From assembly GCA_013139395.1 (NCBI GenBank), contig WTAX01000313.1:1-9331 (forward strand): a stretch of 9,331 bases of DNA, read 5' to 3'. This document shows, piece after piece, positions 6,055 to 9,331 of the stretch. Below the pieces are notes generated by a model, which was not told the origin of the DNA, made no database searches, and saw only the letters and a list, made by a program, of their open reading frames with translations. The first letter of the stretch is position 1; every line of letters starts with the position of its first letter. The position numbers were made by a program, and so were the translations under genes. The DNA comes from Gammaproteobacteria bacterium (GTDB taxonomy: Bacteria > Pseudomonadota > Gammaproteobacteria > GRL18).

Positions 6055-8226
6055 ATGAGTGGAAATGAATCACGCCTTCAGGCAATTTACCAAATCACTA
6101 ATCGTGAACCTGCTGACGTAGAAAAACCCGAGCCACTGAGCAAAATCTGGGCATGCGATGTGTTCAATCTTGCGAAAATGGAAGAGTCTCTTTCTAAAAA
6201 TGCTTTTAAAGCAATGAAGAAAACCGTACATACCGGTGAGCCCCTTGATAAAGCAACGGCAGACATCGTTGCTGCAGCAATGAAAGAGTGGGCAGTTTCT
6301 AAAGGCGTAAAATTTTATTCCCATGTTTTCTATCCGTTAACCAATATCACTGCTGAAAAACATGATGGCTTCATTATTACTAATGCTGACGGCAATGCCA
6401 TTACTGAGTTTACCGGCAGCTTATTAATTAAGGGTGAGCCTGATGGTTCATCATTCCCCAACGGCAGTATCCGTATGACTAATGCTGCTCGTGGTTATAC
6501 TGCCTGGGATCCTACCAGCCCGGTTTATGTGATGTATACAGACAACGGTGCAACACTGATGATTCCAAGTGTCTTTATGTCATGGACTGGTGAAGCCCTG
6601 GATAAAAAAATCCCATTATTACGCTCTAACGACGCCATGAACAAGGCCGGTAATAGAGTACTGTCATTGATGGGTGAAGAACAAATCGCACCGCTTAACT
6701 CAAGCTGTGGTGCTGAGCAGGAATACTTCCTGGTTGACTCTAACTTTGCTAATAGCCGCCCTGATTTATTATTAGCCGGTCGTACTCTATTCGGCGCTCC
6801 TTCTGCTAAAGGCCAGGAATTTGATGACCATTATTTCGGTGCTATCTCTGCTCGTGTTCAGGTCTATATGCAGGATATCGAAGATCAATTATATCGCTTA
6901 GGCATTCCTGCTAAAACTCACCATAATGAAGTGGCTCCAGGACAATTTGAAATTGCTCCTTATTATGAAGCAGCCAATGTTGCCGCTGATCACCAGCAAT
7001 TATTAATGACTATTCTAAAAGCAACTGCCAAGAAACACGGTTTTGTTTGTCTGCTTCATGAAAAACCATTTGCAGGCATTAACGGTTCAGGTAAGCACGT
7101 CAACTGGTCAGTGGGTAACGCCACACAGGGCAACTTGCTGGATCCCGGCGAAACACCACATGATAACTTAAACTTCCTGTTATTCTGCGGCGCAGTGATC
7201 CGTGGTGTCCATAAATTCGGTCCATTATTACGTGCAGTCATTGCTTCTGCTGGTAACGATCATCGTTTAGGTGCCAATGAAGCGCCTCCAGCTATTCTGT
7301 CTGTTTATCTGGGCGATCAATTAGAAAAAGTATTCCAGGATATTAAAGACGGCAAACTCACTGCAAGCCAGGCTGGTGGTGAAATGGATCTGGGACTTTC
7401 TCAAATCCTTAACTTTGAACGTGATCCGGGCGACCGTAATCGTACTTCTCCATTCGCTTTCACCGGTAATCGTTTTGAATTCCGTGCAGTAGGCTCTGAG
7501 CAATCAGTTTCAGGTCCTTTAGTGGCGATGAACACCATGCTGGCTGATTCTTTAAACTGGATTGCAGACAAACTGGAAGTTGCTCTTAAACACGGCGATC
7601 AAACCAAGGCCGTTGTCAGTGTCCTTCAGGAACTGATGAATGACCATGGCAATGCGGTATTTGGTGGTGACGGTTATTCCAGTGACTGGCATAAAATGGC
7701 TGTTGAAGAGCGTGGCCTGAAAAACATCCCAACTACAGCTGATGCCTTGCCTGCACTGCAGGAAGATTCGGTTAAAGAGTTATTTGAAAGCACCGGTGTA
7801 CTCTCTGCAATTGAATTGACCAGTCGTTATGAAGTCTATGCAGAGCAATACATTCTATCACTTGAAGTGGAAGCAAAACTAGTGGTTGATATGGCCAAAA
7901 CCATTATCTACCCTGCTGCTGTTCGTTATTTATCCGATCTTTCCATGGCCAGCGCCGGCATGTCTGAGATGGGTCTTGATATGGACAACTCAACAGCACA
8001 AGCCGTTGCAACTGCAACAAACAGTATGATGACTGCTGTGAGCAAACTCAGTGAAGCAATGGCAAAAGAAGACTTTGCAGCCACTGACGAGCACATGCAG
8101 TATTTTGCCAATGACATTCTGAGCTTAATGAATGAAGTTCGTGCTCATGCTGATACACTGGAAACTGAAGTGGCTGATGAACTATGGCCTCTGCCTAAGT
8201 ATCAGGAAATGTTATTTATTAAATAA
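6055..8226 (+). CDS. glnN: Type III glutamine synthetase (GSIII)
   Basis: This ligase makes glutamine from glutamate, ammonia and ATP in the cytoplasm. At 723 residues it has the length of the type III family, much longer than GlnA type I (about 470). It carries the family's motifs in order: GSIRMTNAARGYTAWDP (137-153), the metal-site segment CGAEQEYFLVD (218-228, E221/E223), NEVAPGQFEIAP (291-302), NGSGKHVNWS (343-352), NDHRLGANEAPPA (401-413), and SPFAFTGNRFEFRAVGS (465-481) with R473, E475 and R477. All look intact. The adenylylation-site tyrosine context of type I is not expected here. The start is supported by AAGGA 8 bases upstream. It is monocistronic, with a sigma-54 promoter and NtrC-like site before it and a strong terminator after it, so it is probably nitrogen-regulated, perhaps as a second synthetase beside GlnA. 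Confidence 0.96.
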   Translation: MSGNESRLQAIYQITNREPADVEKPEPLSKIWACDVFNLAKMEESLSKNAFKAMKKTVHTGEPLDKATADIVAAAMKEWAVSKGVKFYSHVFYPLTNITAEKHDGFIITNADGNAITEFTGSLLIKGEPDGSSFPNGSIRMTNAARGYTAWDPTSPVYVMYTDNGATLMIPSVFMSWTGEALDKKIPLLRSNDAMNKAGNRVLSLMGEEQIAPLNSSCGAEQEYFLVDSNFANSRPDLLLAGRTLFGAPSAKGQEFDDHYFGAISARVQVYMQDIEDQLYRLGIPAKTHHNEVAPGQFEIAPYYEAANVAADHQQLLMTILKATAKKHGFVCLLHEKPFAGINGSGKHVNWSVGNATQGNLLDPGETPHDNLNFLLFCGAVIRGVHKFGPLLRAVIASAGNDHRLGANEAPPAILSVYLGDQLEKVFQDIKDGKLTASQAGGEMDLGLSQILNFERDPGDRNRTSPFAFTGNRFEFRAVGSEQSVSGPLVAMNTMLADSLNWIADKLEVALKHGDQTKAVVSVLQELMNDHGNAVFGGDGYSSDWHKMAVEERGLKNIPTTADALPALQEDSVKELFESTGVLSAIELTSRYEVYAEQYILSLEVEAKLVVDMAKTIIYPAAVRYLSDLSMASAGMSEMGLDMDNSTAQAVATATNSMMTAVSKLSEAMAKEDFAATDEHMQYFANDILSLMNEVRAHADTLETEVADELWPLPKYQEMLFIK

Positions 8227-8250
8227 AAAGCAAATAAATAACTATTGAAT

Positions 8251-8277
8251 GCTTTACCGTTTGTATGAACGGTAAGC
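8251..8277 (+). repeat. Imperfect hairpin after glnN
   Basis: GCTTTACCGT (8251-8260) pairs with ACGGTAAGC (8269-8277) with one bulged T and an 8-base loop. It lies 24 bases after the glnN stop and before the main terminator. It may protect the mRNA 3' end; it has no U tract of its own. Confidence 0.4.
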
Positions 8278-8304
8278 AGAATATTAGTTCACCCATTTTC
8301 GGGT

Positions 8305-8340
8305 AAAAAGGCCGCTATCAGATAGCGGCCTTTTTGTTTT
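8305..8340 (+). terminator. Rho-independent terminator of glnN
   Basis: AAAAAGGCCGCTA (8305-8317) and TAGCGGCCTTTTT (8323-8335) form a perfect stem with a GC-rich core and a TCAGA loop, followed by more T residues to 8340. The A run at its 5' side gives a U run on the opposite strand, so it could act in both directions. It separates glnN from the transporter gene. Confidence 0.92.
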
Positions 8341-8372
8341 TCAGCTATGATAAACAAAGCATTCCGTACAAA

Positions 8373-8401
8373 TTGGTTTTTTTAGTAAAGCAAGGTATGA
8401 T
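8373..8401 (+). promoter_or_regulatory. Candidate sigma-70 promoter of the CDF gene
   Basis: A TATGAT -10 (8396-8401) lies 17 bp downstream of TTGGTT (8373-8378), a weak -35. Predicted transcription starts near 8408, leaving a leader of about 26 bases. The preceding terminator means the gene needs its own promoter. Confidence 0.4.
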
Positions 8402-8433
8402 CACAATTCTTCAAACTCAATCAATTAATTATT

Positions 8434-9331
8434 ATGTCCGACAACGATAATAACACTATCAACAACTTAGATGAACGCTACCAGATAACCGCCCGAGTCA
8501 CCATTGTTGGTGCCATAGTCAATCTGGTGCTGGCCGTCTTTAAAATCATTATTGGCTCTATTGGCCACTCCCATGCTCTGATTGTTGATGGTGTCCATTC
8601 ATTCTCCGATCTGCTTAGTGACGGCATGGTAATTTTAGCTGCTAAAAAAGGCAACCAGTCACCCGATGACGATCATCCCTATGGTCATGCTCGAATCGAA
8701 ACAGCATTTGCTGCGGTATTAGGCGGGATTTTAATTGCCGTAGGTGTTGGTATTGTCATTGATGCCTTAGATCGATTGACTTCAGGTGATATTGTGACGC
8801 CTGAAAGTATAACTATCTGGGTGGCATTACTATCAGTATTATCAAACGAAGGCTTATACCGATACACCTTAATCTATGCCAGGCAATTAAATTCACCTAT
8901 ATTAAAGGCCAATGCCTGGCATCATCGCAGTGATGCCATTTCTTCCATTGTGGTGTTAGTCGGTATTGCCGGCAGTATGTCCGGCATACCCTATCTGGAT
9001 GCTGCCGCCGCTGTGATTGTCTCCATGATGATTGCTAAAATTGGTTGGGAAATTGCCAAAGAAAGTATTGAGCAATTAGTGGACAAAGGTCTTGATCCTG
9101 AAAAAGTTCAGTCTATTAGTCAGCATATAGCAGAAATACCCGGTGTCTCTCAAATGCACATGCTGCGTACCCGTCAAATGGGTGCAGAGGCGCTATTAGA
9201 TGTACATATTGAAGTGTCACCGCAACTGAGTGTTTCAGAAGGGCATCGAATTAGTGATGAGGTCAGTGCACAACTCACCAGTGAATTCCCTGATATTGCA
9301 CAGGTACTGGTCCATGTTGACCCGGAAAATG
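8434..9331 (+). CDS. Cation diffusion facilitator (CDF) metal efflux transporter, 3' end cut by the window
   Basis: The reading frame stays open from ATG 8434 to the window edge, giving 299 residues, close to the roughly 300 of typical CDF proteins; the stop is not in view. CDF antiporters export divalent metals such as Zn, Fe or Cd in exchange for protons at the inner membrane. Six hydrophobic segments are visible at about 22-43, 47-70, 91-112, 124-138, 168-180 and 183-203. The site A residues are H55 and D59 (DGVHSFSD) in segment 2 and H163 and D167 (WHHRSDA) in segment 5, an HxxxD/HxxxD pattern typical of zinc-type members, unlike the DxxxD/HxxxD of FieF. The loop motif HPYGHARIE (81-89) and a C-terminal cytoplasmic metal-binding-like domain (about 210-299) are present. 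An in-frame TGA at 8398 rules out an upstream extension to another ATG. No good ribosome binding site is seen. Confidence 0.93.
   Translation, partial: MSDNDNNTINNLDERYQITARVTIVGAIVNLVLAVFKIIIGSIGHSHALIVDGVHSFSDLLSDGMVILAAKKGNQSPDDDHPYGHARIETAFAAVLGGILIAVGVGIVIDALDRLTSGDIVTPESITIWVALLSVLSNEGLYRYTLIYARQLNSPILKANAWHHRSDAISSIVVLVGIAGSMSGIPYLDAAAAVIVSMMIAKIGWEIAKESIEQLVDKGLDPEKVQSISQHIAEIPGVSQMHMLRTRQMGAEALLDVHIEVSPQLSVSEGHRISDEVSAQLTSEFPDIAQVLVHVDPEN

Noticed and set aside
6070..8117. Several minus-strand open frames of 60-84 codons inside glnN
   Set aside because: All lie opposite conserved glutamine synthetase motifs and show no features of their own.
8397..8450. 17-codon ORF overlapping the CDF start
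   Set aside because: Its AAGG lies only one base from its ATG, the ATG overlaps the better -10 candidate TATGAT, and the product has no features.
8685..8867. Minus-strand 60-codon open frame
   Set aside because: It is antisense to the CDF transporter, whose motifs clearly define the coding frame.

Overview
This AT-rich bacterial window looks like a chromosomal segment of a gammaproteobacterium. The evidence is a sigma-54/NtrC-type promoter architecture, an HDOD-containing histidine kinase, a REC-PAS-GGDEF-EAL regulator and a FlhG/MinD-like ATPase. The genus cannot be named from sequence alone. I see no insertion sequence, phage gene, tRNA, rRNA or CRISPR array.

Layout: a MinD/FlhG-type ATPase is on the minus strand (4-1029). 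It diverges across a 184-bp control region, which holds a perfect 12-bp dyad and three TTGTAA-like half-sites, from a plus-strand signalling pair. That pair is a soluble HDOD-GAF-like-histidine kinase (1214-3460) and, 80 bp later, a REC-PAS-GGDEF-EAL response regulator (3541-5757). The regulator has every visible catalytic residue for both c-di-GMP synthesis and hydrolysis, plus an RxxD inhibitory site. A possible 10-codon leader ORF ends in a TAATG overlap with the regulator's start codon. The pair reads as one two-component c-di-GMP circuit, and the ATPase may help position it in the cell.

Downstream is a 297-bp intergenic region with an NtrC-like dyad (GCACC-N5-AGTGC), a perfect 12-bp inverted repeat, a sigma-54 -24/-12 promoter with exact spacing, and a perfect 13-bp hairpin in the transcribed leader. 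It feeds a type III glutamine synthetase (glnN, 6055-8226), so this GSIII is probably switched on by nitrogen limitation. A strong intrinsic terminator follows. The last gene is a cation diffusion facilitator (8434 to the window end, 3' end cut off) with HxxxD/HxxxD metal-site motifs, probably under its own promoter.

The least ordinary parts are the HDOD-kinase/c-di-GMP regulator module with its divergent MinD-like partner, the leader ORF at the regulator start, and the nitrogen-control region of glnN. No wholly unknown protein family is visible.
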